This document shows, one piece after another, positions 1-8,940 of a stretch of DNA of 64,000 nt (positions are counted from its first letter, which is position 1; every line of letters starts with the position of its first letter). This DNA is from Bacteroidota bacterium (lineage in GTDB: Bacteria > Bacteroidota > Bacteroidia > Chitinophagales > Chitinophagaceae), in assembly GCA_018266575.1 (NCBI GenBank), contig JAFEAE010000018.1, positions 202,463 through 266,462 of the forward strand, read 5' to 3'. The notes under the pieces were generated by a model that was not told the origin of the DNA, did no database searches, and worked only from the letters and a program-made list of their open reading frames with translations. The translations under genes and the position numbers were made by a program.

Positions 1-327
1 GCAAACTACGGGATAGACTCACTGGAACGTATAGCCGAAAATATATCGGACTATCCTGAGTTTTCTATGTTTGGGGAACTGCCTGCATGGGGCTTCTACA
101 TCCGCCATGCGGAAGGCTTCGTTATGAAGAATGTCACGCTAAAAACCATAAAGAGCGATTTTCGTTCTGCCTGCATTTTTGATGATGTTCAAAAGCTGGA
201 TATTGATTCGCTCAAAATATCAGGCGATATAAAATCTCCGGTTGTATTATTGAATAACGTAAAAAATCACACCCTTAAAAACCTACGCCTTCCTATGCAA
301 ACAATTGGTGTAGTAAAAGAACAGTAA
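1..327 (+). CDS. Glycoside hydrolase family 28 (polygalacturonase-like), C-terminal fragment
   Basis: The reading frame is open from base 1 and ends with TAA at 325-327, so about 108 residues of the C-terminus are visible and the start lies outside the window. The visible part has the repeating beta-strand pattern of a right-handed parallel beta-helix, with phrases such as YPEFSMFGELPAWGFYIRHA and VMKNVTL that are typical of the last coils of bacterial GH28 proteins. The family hydrolyses galacturonan backbones of pectin. The catalytic Asp residues would be upstream and cannot be checked. It is followed after 22 bases by a GH43 gene on the same strand, which fits a pectin-degradation locus. 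Confidence 0.7.
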   Translation, partial: ANYGIDSLERIAENISDYPEFSMFGELPAWGFYIRHAEGFVMKNVTLKTIKSDFRSACIFDDVQKLDIDSLKISGDIKSPVVLLNNVKNHTLKNLRLPMQTIGVVKEQ

Positions 328-349
328 GTACTTCAATGTTTGAAAATTA

Positions 350-1399
350 ATGAAGAATAATTTCTTATTAACAGTTGCCGCACCATCAACGAAATTGAAC
401 GTTGAACGATTACAGCGTGGTGTAATAAGCACAACGAAATATTTTTTTCTTGTCTTGGTGTTGCTGATAACCGGATTAACGAAAAGCGCATCGCAAACTG
501 TTCACAATCCTTTATTCGGAGGTTTTTATGCAGCTGACCCAACAATAATACGTTATCATGGCTACTACTATATCTATGCAACAATTGATCCGTGGGGTGG
601 AGATGAACTGGCTGTTTTCCAAACCCGTGATTTCATTCATTTCAAACAAAAACATATTAACTGGCCAAATAAAAAATCATGTACAAGCGCCAACTCCGGT
701 GATGCTAAAGTATGGGCGCCATCTGTTGTGGAACGAAGGGGAAAATTTTATATGTATGTTTCAGTGGGAAGCGAGATATGGGCAGGAGTGAGCGATCATC
801 CGTTAGGTCCATGGAAAAGTTTGTTACCTGAACACATACCGCTTGTTTCACGTAATTACATGCCCGGCTATCATATGATAGATGCAGAATGTTTTATTGA
901 TGATGACGGCATTGCTTATTTATATTGGGGATCGGGATTGAACTGGGTGAATGGGAAATGTTTTTGTGTTAAGCTGAAAGAGGACATGCATTCATTTGAT
1001 GGAAAGCCTGCTGATATTACCCCGCCGAATTATTTTGAAGCGCCGTTTATGCTCAAGCACGAGGGGAAATATTACCTGATGTACTCGAACGGAAAAGCTA
1101 TTGATTCAACGTACAACATCAGGTATTCCATTGGTAAAACACCAATGGGCCCTTGGATAGAAGGGCACTCCAGCCCGGTTATACAAACAACAGGCGATCG
1201 AAAAGTGTATGGCCCCGGACACCATACCGTATTCCGTGTGAAAGGGCAGGCGTATATTCTCTACCATAAGATCTTTCCACAGGAAAAGCAATATGTGCTG
1301 AGGCAGTTATGTATTGACAGCCTGAATTTTGACGATCATGGAAATATAGAGAAAGTAAAATTTCATGATTCGATCCGGTTGATGCCGAATGTGCAATGA
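350..1399 (+). CDS. Glycoside hydrolase family 43 protein (secreted arabinosidase/xylosidase-type)
   Basis: A 349-residue protein with a hydrophobic segment at about residues 31-47 that ends in a likely signal peptidase site (SASQ). The unusually long N-region before it means the true start may lie further in. The three acidic residues of the GH43 five-bladed propeller are recognisable: D63 in AADPTI (base), D178 in MIDAECF (pKa modulator) and E230 in YFEAPFM (acid). GH43 enzymes remove arabinose, xylose or galactose from plant polysaccharides; the exact substrate cannot be read from sequence. It lies 22 bases after the GH28 fragment and is probably co-transcribed with it, so side chains of pectin are a reasonable guess for the substrate. 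Confidence 0.85.
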   Translation: MKNNFLLTVAAPSTKLNVERLQRGVISTTKYFFLVLVLLITGLTKSASQTVHNPLFGGFYAADPTIIRYHGYYYIYATIDPWGGDELAVFQTRDFIHFKQKHINWPNKKSCTSANSGDAKVWAPSVVERRGKFYMYVSVGSEIWAGVSDHPLGPWKSLLPEHIPLVSRNYMPGYHMIDAECFIDDDGIAYLYWGSGLNWVNGKCFCVKLKEDMHSFDGKPADITPPNYFEAPFMLKHEGKYYLMYSNGKAIDSTYNIRYSIGKTPMGPWIEGHSSPVIQTTGDRKVYGPGHHTVFRVKGQAYILYHKIFPQEKQYVLRQLCIDSLNFDDHGNIEKVKFHDSIRLMPNVQ

Positions 1400-1416
1400 C
1401 TACCGGATAAAATATT

Positions 1417-1526
1417 GCTAACAGTTATGTATAATCGAAAATGAAGCGCCGCTGAGTAGAATTGTTACTGTACAAGAGTGCGACGCAACAGAAGCTTAAT
1501 AGTAGTACATAAGTTTGGTGCAAAAT
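1417..1526 (+). repeat. R1 dispersed repeat, copy A
   Basis: Intergenic copy of the TGCGACGCAAC-core repeat family. It reads GCTAACAGTTATGTATAATC at its left edge, then a variant of the core with GTACAAGAGTGCGACGCAAC, then TTAATAGTAGTACA. The left and right flanks match copy I at 62970-63080, so the full unit is about 110 bases. Confidence 0.75.
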
Positions 1527-1599
1527 ATTTTTCTAATTATTTTGGGCGAGGCAAAATATATGTCTTGCCTCGCTTGATATAAAATTCCTTCTTTCTCAA

Positions 1600-2016
1600 T
1601 TAATTATTCTCTGCATATTTCTTGAAGTTGTTTAGTATGGCCTGCCAGCCTGCTTTTTGCATTTCAGCCGGATTTTCGTTTTCGGCATCAAAAACTGTAG
1701 TGATTTTTGTTTTGCCGTTTTCGTTTTCAAAATCAGTAACTACTTTTCTGCCGTCTGCAATGGTGTACACAATTTTCTTCTGATCGGCCACCTCTTCATA
1801 AATGGCTTCGAAATCAAAACCAAAACTTCCGTCTTTTGCTTCCATTCTCGATTTCATTTTTCCACCTGCACGAAGATCGTTTTCGGCAGCAGGGCAATGC
1901 CAGTCGTCAGAAGCAAAATTCCATTTAGTGATATGTTCAGGTTTTGTCCAATAGTCCCAGGTTTTTTTTGTATCTGCTGAAACAATTGCCTGAACTGTGA
2001 TTTTTTCTGCGCTCAT
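1600..2016 (-). CDS. SRPBCC/AHSA1-domain protein
   Basis: A 138-residue protein of the activator-of-Hsp90-ATPase-like (AHSA1) branch of the START/SRPBCC fold. Signs are the opening ITVQAIVSADTKKTWDYWT, the WNFASDDWHCP loop and the C-terminal GWQAILNNFKKY helix, all usual in Bacteroidota homologues. These proteins bind small hydrophobic ligands in a helix-grip pocket; a specific role is unknown. The ATG at 2016 is preferred because the protein then starts as its relatives do; the frame is open to 2073, which would add 19 unconvincing residues. It stands alone with no operon partner. Confidence 0.8.
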   Translation of the reverse strand: MSAEKITVQAIVSADTKKTWDYWTKPEHITKWNFASDDWHCPAAENDLRAGGKMKSRMEAKDGSFGFDFEAIYEEVADQKKIVYTIADGRKVVTDFENENGKTKITTVFDAENENPAEMQKAGWQAILNNFKKYAENN

Positions 2017-2126
2017 AATTTTTTTTGATAAGTTAGGTAATAGCCCTGCAAGATAGTTTAATATCATTGTCATGCTTTCTTTCGAAGATAAAATTGAAAT
2101 GAAATAGTTGAAGAAACTTTATGGTT

Positions 2127-2699
2127 CTATGAAAGGGCCTGCAAATATTTATCAATATATTCTTCTTTTTGCTTTGACTTGTATTGTTGAATATAACGCG
2201 GATGCTCAAGCGTAATTATTTTTTGGAATAATTTTTCTTCGTTGTTTATTTTCTCCAGGAAGGTGGTATTCTTTTTGCCTAACACAAATGCTGCAGATGT
2301 ATCTAAACCAATAGGTATCTGCGTTTTCAAATTCCCTATCATAAATGGTTTTAAATATTTGAAGAGAAGGTTGTCGTCATAATAATTTGCATTCCGCCAT
2401 TTTCCAGGCGAAGTTTGTTTCACAATTGCCAACGGGAAAACGGAGTTGATATAAAAGTTGCTGTAAAATTTTTTCACACCCCCATATTTTGCGATCATGT
2501 CGTATACAAAAATGGATGAAGGTTCATGCGAATGGGCGCTATGCATTTTGATCTTGCAAAAAGCTTCAAGCCTCTTAGTATCTGTGAAAGGTATGCCGGT
2601 GATGCCGGCTCCGTGCCTCCCCGGGTTTATGCCAATGATGAATTTTCGTTTGTGATGATCGTTATAAAATTTCAGGTAGAATGCTTCTATCAATTTCAT
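2127..2699 (-). CDS. Uracil-DNA glycosylase family protein, SMUG2-like (DUF4918)
   Basis: The protein carries the UDG-superfamily motif GINPGRHGAGITGIPFTDT near its start and a C-terminal EHPRYIQQY motif, as in the SMUG2/DUF4918 group that excises uracil or other damaged bases. From the first ATG (2699) it has 190 residues, but the frame stays open upstream to a TAG at 2817-2819. That upstream stretch encodes family-typical sequence, including AFNRQLHYTGKLPKGF and LNPFREN. No ATG, GTG or TTG lies in the extension; CTG at 2810 or ATT at 2786 are the only likely starts, giving about 227 or 219 residues. So either a non-canonical start is used or the start codon was lost. It follows the DUF488 gene closely and may share its transcript. 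Confidence 0.8.
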   Translation of the reverse strand: MKLIEAFYLKFYNDHHKRKFIIGINPGRHGAGITGIPFTDTKRLEAFCKIKMHSAHSHEPSSIFVYDMIAKYGGVKKFYSNFYINSVFPLAIVKQTSPGKWRNANYYDDNLLFKYLKPFMIGNLKTQIPIGLDTSAAFVLGKKNTTFLEKINNEEKLFQKIITLEHPRYIQQYKSKQKEEYIDKYLQALS

Positions 2700-2831
2700 T
2701 GTTTCTGGGTTTTCCCGGAAAGGATTGAGTACATCAAAACCTTTTGGTAATTTGCCCGTATAATGAAGTTGCCTGTTGAATGCAATTATATTTTGTGCTA
2801 CTGTTTTCAGATTGGACTATTTCTTCAGGTA

Positions 2832-3173
2832 TTAACGTTTCAGGATGTTTTGTAATGCTGCTGCCTGGTTATATTTTTCATTTTTTGCTCCATACAGCAA
2901 GGTAACGGTTTTATGCTCTTTGATAATTTGTTTCAGTTCCTTAAAAGCTTCATTGTGGTTTAATTCTTCCGAATATCTTTTTTCAAATTCTTTCCACTTA
3001 TCAGCTTCATGATTAAACCATTTTCGTAATTCATCGGATGGAGCAACTTCTTTTAACCATATATCAAAATGTGCATTTTCTTTTTTTACGCCACGCGGCC
3101 ATAACCTGTCAACAAGTATCCGGAGCCCATCATTTCTTTCAACAGGGTCATATATGCGTTTGATCTTTATCAT
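2832..3173 (-). CDS. DUF488 family protein (YeaO-like)
   Basis: A 113-residue protein with the family hallmarks RIYDPVERNDGLRILVDRLWPRG, then W...AP...LRKWF, and the C-terminal VTLLYGAKNEKYNQA. Length matches the family. DUF488 proteins are widespread small cytosolic proteins with no settled biochemical role. It is the first gene of a short minus-strand pair: the uracil-DNA glycosylase frame opens within about 15-25 bases of its stop codon, which suggests co-transcription. Confidence 0.85.
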   Translation of the reverse strand: MIKIKRIYDPVERNDGLRILVDRLWPRGVKKENAHFDIWLKEVAPSDELRKWFNHEADKWKEFEKRYSEELNHNEAFKELKQIIKEHKTVTLLYGAKNEKYNQAAALQNILKR

Positions 3174-3327
3174 TGAATGTATTTGAATACCGTTCTAAAT
3201 TTAAATCAAATTCACTAAGTTAAAATCCGGGGTACAACAGAAACCCGCCGAAAGAGTGAAAATACTTTGACCTTTTATTAATATCTTGATATTGCTAAAA
3301 TAATTTAAACTTAAAACATTATTTATC

Positions 3328-3666
3328 ATGCCTGAGATTACTGATGAATTCATGAAGCAAATGCTGGCAACAACAAAAAGTTACACAGCAGTAATCCTGA
3401 AGAAAAGTTCTGCGTTTAAAATGCCTGATGTATTTCCTGTTATCTGGGAACATGGAAGAAGAAATTTTTCACTGCGTGAAGATGGAATATTGATGATCGT
3501 TTGCCCGATCTCAGAAGATAAAGAAATGGCAGGCATCGGGATATTTAATGCCGATGCAGAAAAAACGAAAGCGATTATGGATGAAGACCCTGCGGTAAAA
3601 GCAGGAGTGCTCGTGTATGAAATTTATCCGACAAGAAGTTTTCCGGGAGATAGCTTGAAAAGCTAA
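3328..3666 (+). CDS. YCII-related domain protein
   Basis: A 112-residue cytosolic protein. The second half (GIFNADAEKTKAIMDEDPAVKAGVLVYEIYPTRSFPGDSL) has the pattern of YciI-like ferredoxin-fold proteins, in which a DPAV..G phrase precedes the last strand. The family's function is mostly unknown. It is a single gene facing the convergent pirin gene, which ends 30 bases beyond its stop. Identification rests on the C-terminal half only. Confidence 0.65.
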   Translation: MPEITDEFMKQMLATTKSYTAVILKKSSAFKMPDVFPVIWEHGRRNFSLREDGILMIVCPISEDKEMAGIGIFNADAEKTKAIMDEDPAVKAGVLVYEIYPTRSFPGDSLKS

Positions 3667-3695
3667 TGCGGTTTATTTTGCCATCTAATAATTCA

Positions 3696-4613
3696 TCAGG
3701 AAAGTGGTTCCGGCCGTGGCGGGCTTCCCACAGGTTTTGATTTATCATCTGGTAATGGAATGAATTCTTTATTATCTGCCGGAGGCAAAATTATCCGACC
3801 TTGTTTCCAGTCTTCTTTTGCCTGTTCGATGCGTTCTTTACGCGAAGAAACAAAATTCCACCAGATAAAACGTTCACCTAACGGCTCGCCTCCGAGCAAC
3901 ATTAATATGGTATGCTCTTTCGCAATGATTACCGGCTCTGCATTTTTTGTGAACACTACCATTTGTGGTTCATGAAAAATATTTCCGTTCACTTCCACAC
4001 TTCCTTTTGCAATATAAAAACCACGCTCTTCATATTCTTTCGGCAACCCGAATTTTGTTCCTGCTTCAAGTACAACATGCAAATAAAACAAAGGCGAATG
4101 TGTTTTTACATCACTATGTAAGCCATAAGCATTACCGGCGATCAATCGCATCCATATTCCTTTGTCAGTAAATTCCGGCAGTTCGTGTGGTTTATAATTG
4201 TTGAACGATGGATCATCTTCTTCATCTTTTTCCGGCAGTGCAACCCATGTTTGTATCATCTCTAATTTTCCGCCTGCTAATGCAGATGGATCTTCAAAAC
4301 GTTCTGAATGTGCAATGCCTTTTCCTGCAGTCATCCAGTTTACTTCCCCGGGAAGAATGACTTGTTCTACACCAAGGCTGTCACGGTGCGTAACCTGTCC
4401 TCCGAAAAGATAACTAACCGTCGACAAACCGATATGCGGATGCGGCAATACATCCAATGAAGATGGATTTGCCGGCAATATATTTACAGGGCCTGCATGA
4501 TCCATAAAAATAAATGGCCCGATCATTCTGCGTAACCTGAAAGGAAGGATGCGTTTTACTTTCATCGATTCGCTGATCGCAGCATTGCGTGCTTCAATAA
4601 CGATATCAATCAT
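3696..4613 (-). CDS. Pirin family protein
   Basis: A 305-residue bicupin. The N-terminal cupin shows the pirin signature MIGPFIFMDHAGP, then DVLPHPHIGLSTVSYLFGG with the metal-binding His pair and ...QWMTAGKGIAHSE as VNWMTAGKGIAHSE; the C-terminal cupin includes EERGFYIAKGSVEVNG. Bacterial pirins are iron-dependent proteins, some with quercetinase activity, others regulatory. The ATG at 4613 is chosen because the family starts near this point; the frame is open to 4685 but that extension is hydrophobic, unlike pirins, and runs up to an inverted repeat. Confidence 0.88.
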   Translation of the reverse strand: MIDIVIEARNAAISESMKVKRILPFRLRRMIGPFIFMDHAGPVNILPANPSSLDVLPHPHIGLSTVSYLFGGQVTHRDSLGVEQVILPGEVNWMTAGKGIAHSERFEDPSALAGGKLEMIQTWVALPEKDEEDDPSFNNYKPHELPEFTDKGIWMRLIAGNAYGLHSDVKTHSPLFYLHVVLEAGTKFGLPKEYEERGFYIAKGSVEVNGNIFHEPQMVVFTKNAEPVIIAKEHTILMLLGGEPLGERFIWWNFVSSRKERIEQAKEDWKQGRIILPPADNKEFIPLPDDKSKPVGSPPRPEPLS

Positions 4614-4686
4614 TCGAAATAAATTTGATGGTAAGAAAAGCAAAGGTATTATTTGATTGAAGAATTTTGTAAGTCTCATCCCCATC

Positions 4687-4785
4687 CCCTCTCCAAAGGA
4701 GAAGGGTGCCTCTGTGCAGATTACTTTGGTATTTGGAAATTCTATTAAGCCCTAAATAATGGGTATCCTTCTCCTTTGGAGAGGG
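4687..4785. repeat. Intergenic inverted repeat, CCCTCTCC type
   Basis: Perfect 19-base inverted repeat: arm CCCTCTCCAAAGGAGAAGG at 4687-4705 and its complement at 4767-4785, separated by 61 bases. Each arm also contains the internal palindrome CTCCAAAGGAG. Elements of this look are common between genes in many bacteria. It lies between the divergent pirin and helicase genes, so it may sit in their leaders. Confidence 0.7.
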
Positions 4786-4871
4786 AACGAGGGTAAGGCT
4801 TTTCACTCTGTATTTATTCTTACCCACAAAATACTATTCACGTTATTTGCAGTTATGCTTAACTTCCACGC

Positions 4872-7094
4872 ATGACAACCACCGATACCTCTAATTTTTT
4901 ATTCCAGATGGCTGCACAGTTTGTGAACCAAACGAGCAGGCATATTTTTCTTACCGGAAAAGCAGGCACAGGTAAAACCACTTTTTTAAAATACATCAAG
5001 GAAAATTCATTTAAAAAGATTGCAGTGGTTGCGCCAACCGGCGTTGCTGCAATTAACGCAGGTGGTGTAACGATGCATTCTTTTTTTCAACTTCCGTTTG
5101 GCCCATACATTCCTTCATTGCGCAGCGAATGGGGAAATGATGCGACAAACCAGCATACACTTTTTAAAAATATCCGCTTCAATAATGATAAACGTGAGTT
5201 GCTTCGCGAACTCGAATTGCTTATCATCGATGAAGTGAGTATGGTGCGTGCAGATATGCTCGATGCAACAGATGCGATCCTCCGCCATTTCCGCCGCCAG
5301 TCTTTGTTGCCTTTCGGTGGTGTACAGGTTTTATATATCGGCGATTTATTTCAATTGCCGCCTGTTGTAAATAATTCCGAATGGGAAATTTTACAACAGC
5401 ATTATCAAAGCCCGTTCTTTTTTGATGCGCATGTTGTAAAACAGGCGCCGCCTGTTTTAATAGAACTTAAAAAAATTTACCGGCAGAACGAACAGAAATT
5501 TATAAGCATACTTAATAATATCCGGGATAAAAAAGCAACGCAGGATGATCTTGAACAATTGCACGAACATTACCAGCCCGGTTTTCATTCAACCAGTAAC
5601 GAACATTATATTACCCTGACCACTCACAATAATAAAGCGAATGATATCAACCAGAATAAATTAAGAAAACTCCACGGAAAATTATTTGAATTCAAAGGAG
5701 AGTTGACAGGGGATTTTAATGAGAAAGCATTGCCGGCCGAAATGTTTTTACAATTAAAAGAAGGTGCACAGGTGATGTTCATTAAAAATGATAAGGGAGA
5801 ATTCAGGAAATATTATAATGGAAAGATCGGTACGGTTTCTAAAATTGACGGTGAGAAAATTTTTGTGCGTTTTGAAAATGAAGAAAACGAAATTGAAGTG
5901 GAAAAGGAAACATGGAATAATATACGTTATCAATATAACAAAGACCGCGACCAGATCGATGAAGAAACGATCGGCACATTCAAACAATTCCCGATACGAT
6001 TGGCCTGGGCAATCACCATTCACAAAAGCCAGGGATTGACATTTGAAAAAGCGATCATTGATGCCGGCGACTCGTTTGCACCCGGGCAAGTTTATGTGGC
6101 ACTCAGCAGGCTGACTTCTTTGGAAGGATTGATACTCTACAGCCGTATTCATCCGCATGCGATTATTACTGATGAGCGTGTCTTGCAATTTTCAAAAAGC
6201 GAATTGGCTGAAGATGTTCTGCAACAGGAGTTGCGACAACATCAGCAATTATTTATTGGCAGATCGTTGATAAGTTCTTTTGGTTTTGAAAAATTGGTAG
6301 AACAATTTCAGCAACATGTAGAAGACTACGAGCATCGTATTATCCCTGCAAAAGAAGATGCTGTGTCGTGGGCAAAAACAATTCTTGTAAAGCTGGAAGA
6401 ACAACAGGAATTTGCTGTTAAATTTTATAAACAATTAGAATGGCTATTGGTGACTGCTAACGACGACCAGTATGCGCATTTTCAACGCAGGGTAGCTGCT
6501 GCCGTTGATCATTTTAATAAATTTTTGGAAGAAATAACAGTGTCAATTTCCAGTCATAATAACGAAGTAAAGATCAAGCAACGTGTAAAAAAATATGTAT
6601 CGGAATTGTATGAGCTGGAAGCAGATGTAAAAAGAAAAATAAAACAATTGCAGCATGCACTTGAACTGGCAAATGCTTTTGCAAAGGGGGTGGATACCAA
6701 TTCGCTTTTGCAACTGATCGAAAGCAATAAGAAAGTATCTCCGTTAATCCCGCAGGCAGAAGAAGAAATAGCAAAGCCTAAAAAAGGGGAAACAAAAAAT
6801 ATCAGTTTGCAATTGTACAGGGAAGGAAATAAAATACCTGATATCGCAAAAATGCGTGGCATGGCGGTTAGCACAATCGAAGGCCACCTGGCTTCATTTC
6901 TTGCTACAGGCGAAATACGGATTGAGCAATTGCTTTCAAAAAGCAAAATAGAGATCATTTTAGAAGAAATAGAAAAACATCCTGAAGCAAATTCTTCCCT
7001 TATTAAAGAAAAATTAGGAGATGGATACTCTTACAACGATATCAAAGCCGTCTTTATATGGAAGAAGATTCAGAACGAAAAAACTGTGAAATGA
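4872..7094 (+). CDS. Pif1-like SF1B DNA helicase with C-terminal winged-helix (HTH_40-type) domain
   Basis: A 740-residue helicase. Walker A is FLTGKAGTGKTTF (G29-T37); then VAPTGVAAINAGGVTMHSFFQLP, the Walker B LLIIDEVSMVRADM, GGVQVLYIGDLFQLPPV and the C-terminal motif VI region AITIHKSQGLTFEKAIID with QVYVALSRLTS. These are the Pif1/RecD2 motifs of 5'-3' DNA helicases. After a long helical region (about 440-630), residues about 640-736 form a helix-turn-helix/RQC-like domain (GNKIPDIAKMRGMAVSTIEGHL). This layout is common in Bacteroidota; roles in replication-fork or G-quadruplex processing are inferred from Pif1. Single gene with no close partner. Confidence 0.9.
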   Translation: MTTTDTSNFLFQMAAQFVNQTSRHIFLTGKAGTGKTTFLKYIKENSFKKIAVVAPTGVAAINAGGVTMHSFFQLPFGPYIPSLRSEWGNDATNQHTLFKNIRFNNDKRELLRELELLIIDEVSMVRADMLDATDAILRHFRRQSLLPFGGVQVLYIGDLFQLPPVVNNSEWEILQQHYQSPFFFDAHVVKQAPPVLIELKKIYRQNEQKFISILNNIRDKKATQDDLEQLHEHYQPGFHSTSNEHYITLTTHNNKANDINQNKLRKLHGKLFEFKGELTGDFNEKALPAEMFLQLKEGAQVMFIKNDKGEFRKYYNGKIGTVSKIDGEKIFVRFENEENEIEVEKETWNNIRYQYNKDRDQIDEETIGTFKQFPIRLAWAITIHKSQGLTFEKAIIDAGDSFAPGQVYVALSRLTSLEGLILYSRIHPHAIITDERVLQFSKSELAEDVLQQELRQHQQLFIGRSLISSFGFEKLVEQFQQHVEDYEHRIIPAKEDAVSWAKTILVKLEEQQEFAVKFYKQLEWLLVTANDDQYAHFQRRVAAAVDHFNKFLEEITVSISSHNNEVKIKQRVKKYVSELYELEADVKRKIKQLQHALELANAFAKGVDTNSLLQLIESNKKVSPLIPQAEEEIAKPKKGETKNISLQLYREGNKIPDIAKMRGMAVSTIEGHLASFLATGEIRIEQLLSKSKIEIILEEIEKHPEANSSLIKEKLGDGYSYNDIKAVFIWKKIQNEKTVK

Positions 7095-7159
7095 GTATAA
7101 ATTTCCGGTAGGGTAAAATATTTTATTTTATCTTGTAAAGTAAATTATACTCCTTGTTT

Positions 7160-8923
7160 ATGAAGATTCCTGCCATAGTAGTGACCTGCCTTATCTTTAT
7201 TCCCCCACTGATAGCACATCCCCAGGTTTCCATATTTGTAAATGAGGTTGCATACAATACCAATAATCCGAAAACAGCAATAGTGCGTACCGGAGAACAA
7301 TTGCCTTCGATCACATTTGATATTGTTGATGCTACAACAGGAGAACCTGCATTTCGCGGAATTTCAGGCGCTGTGCAAAAGATTAATGAATGGGATTCGG
7401 GAAAATATTTTTACCAGCTTCAGTTTTCCTCGTTTGATAAGCCAGGAAAGTTTACCATCGCTATAACGGTTAACAATAAACGCTATCAGTCGGAGCCCTT
7501 TGTAATTGGCGAGAATGCACTCGCAGCATCAACTATCCCATCTGTCATTCACTACTATTACAAGCAAAGGGCCAATACCCGGGAAGAATTAGCTGCAGAC
7601 ACAGCACTGCTTTTATATGGAAGTACAAAAACAGTAGACCTGCATGGCGGCTGGTGCGACGCTTCCGGAGATGTAAGTAAATATTTCTCGCATCTTGCGT
7701 ACGCCAATTTCATGTCGCCGCAACAAATACCGTTGGTCACATGGTCGTTGATAAACGCTGCAGAAAAAATCCCTTCACTGCTTGAAAAATACAATGTAAA
7801 AGACTCTATAAAAAATGAAGCGCTGTGGGGGAGCGATTATATCATGCGTTCACTTTCCAAGGAAGGATATTTTTATATGACCGTATTCAGCTATTTCAAC
7901 AAAGATCCGAAAGCAAGAAGGGTAGTGGGTTTGCAGGCGAATAGCGTAACTACATCCGATTATCAGTGTGCTTTCCGCGAGGGCGGGGGAATGGCAATAG
8001 CAGCGTTGGCCAGGATTTCACAATGGCATATGAATGGTGATTTTACTTCAGCACAATACCTCGATGCCGCACAACATGCATTTATTCATCTTTTATCTTA
8101 CAATAAAAAATACGACGACGATGGGAAAGAAAACATCATTGATGATTATTGTGCGTTGATGGCTGCTACAGAATTGTGGATTGCAACCGGCAACGACCTA
8201 TATAAGATCGAAGCAAGAAAACGTGCCGGCAATCTTTCTGTACGGATGATGTTGCAGGGATATTTTATTGCAGACGGTTCACACCGCCCTTTCTGGCATG
8301 CTTCCGATGCAGGTTTGCCTGTTATTGCCTTGGCGAGATACCTTGCCAAAGAAACAGATTCATCTCAACGCAAAAATGCAATAGAAACGATCCGCAAAGC
8401 ACTGGAGTATAATTTACGTGTGACCAATAACGGTAGTAACCCTTTTGGATATGCAAGGCAAACATTTGAATTCAGGAATAAAATAGAAAATGGTTTTTTT
8501 ATTCCGCATGAAAACGAAACCGGCTGGTGGTGGCAAGGCGAAAATGCAAGGCTTGCTTCATTGGCAACAGCAGCTATCGTTGGTGGGAGATTAGTATTTG
8601 GAGATAAAGAACATCAAGCCACTTATGATTCATTGCGCATGTTTGCGTCGCAGCAATTATCATGGATATTAGGATGTAATCCTTATGCCATTTGTTTCAT
8701 GTATGGTTTCGGGAAAAAGAATGTTCCATATATGCATTCTAATTACGGGCATGGTTCGGAGCTTGGAGGAATATCTAACGGGATAACGGGAAATAAAAAT
8801 AATGCTGATGGAAGCGGGATTGATTTTAGAACAGAAGATCACGGAAATGAATGGAGATGGACAGAACAGTGGATACCGCATGCCGCATGGTTTTTACAAG
8901 CTGTTACCGCATTGAGTGAATAA
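7160..8923 (+). CDS. Glycoside hydrolase family 9-like secreted protein
   Basis: A 587-residue protein starting at ATG 7160 (a TTG two codons upstream is possible). Residues 1-22 look like a signal peptide. An N-terminal Ig-like domain (CelD_N type; VSIFVNEVAYNTNNPKTAIV) precedes the (alpha/alpha)6 barrel. Barrel motifs: GGWCDASGD at 163-171, the counterpart of the GH9 DAGD base pair of aspartates but with one extra residue; FREGGGMAIAALAR; NIIDDYCALMAATELW; and a C-terminal GNEWRWTEQW, where E at about 564 is the likely acid. GH9 enzymes are mainly endoglucanases and exo-glucosaminidases. The divergent motifs make the substrate uncertain. The thioredoxin-like gene follows after 17 bases. Confidence 0.8.
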   Translation: MKIPAIVVTCLIFIPPLIAHPQVSIFVNEVAYNTNNPKTAIVRTGEQLPSITFDIVDATTGEPAFRGISGAVQKINEWDSGKYFYQLQFSSFDKPGKFTIAITVNNKRYQSEPFVIGENALAASTIPSVIHYYYKQRANTREELAADTALLLYGSTKTVDLHGGWCDASGDVSKYFSHLAYANFMSPQQIPLVTWSLINAAEKIPSLLEKYNVKDSIKNEALWGSDYIMRSLSKEGYFYMTVFSYFNKDPKARRVVGLQANSVTTSDYQCAFREGGGMAIAALARISQWHMNGDFTSAQYLDAAQHAFIHLLSYNKKYDDDGKENIIDDYCALMAATELWIATGNDLYKIEARKRAGNLSVRMMLQGYFIADGSHRPFWHASDAGLPVIALARYLAKETDSSQRKNAIETIRKALEYNLRVTNNGSNPFGYARQTFEFRNKIENGFFIPHENETGWWWQGENARLASLATAAIVGGRLVFGDKEHQATYDSLRMFASQQLSWILGCNPYAICFMYGFGKKNVPYMHSNYGHGSELGGISNGITGNKNNADGSGIDFRTEDHGNEWRWTEQWIPHAAWFLQAVTALSE

Positions 8924-8940
8924 CAAGTAAATTGTTGTAT

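Noticed and set aside
4614..4685. N-terminal extension of the pirin gene
   Set aside because: The added residues are hydrophobic and run up to an inverted repeat; pirins normally start near 4613.
5754..6188. Antisense 144-codon frame inside the helicase gene
   Set aside because: It is a shadow of the clearly coding plus-strand helicase, without any recognisable feature.
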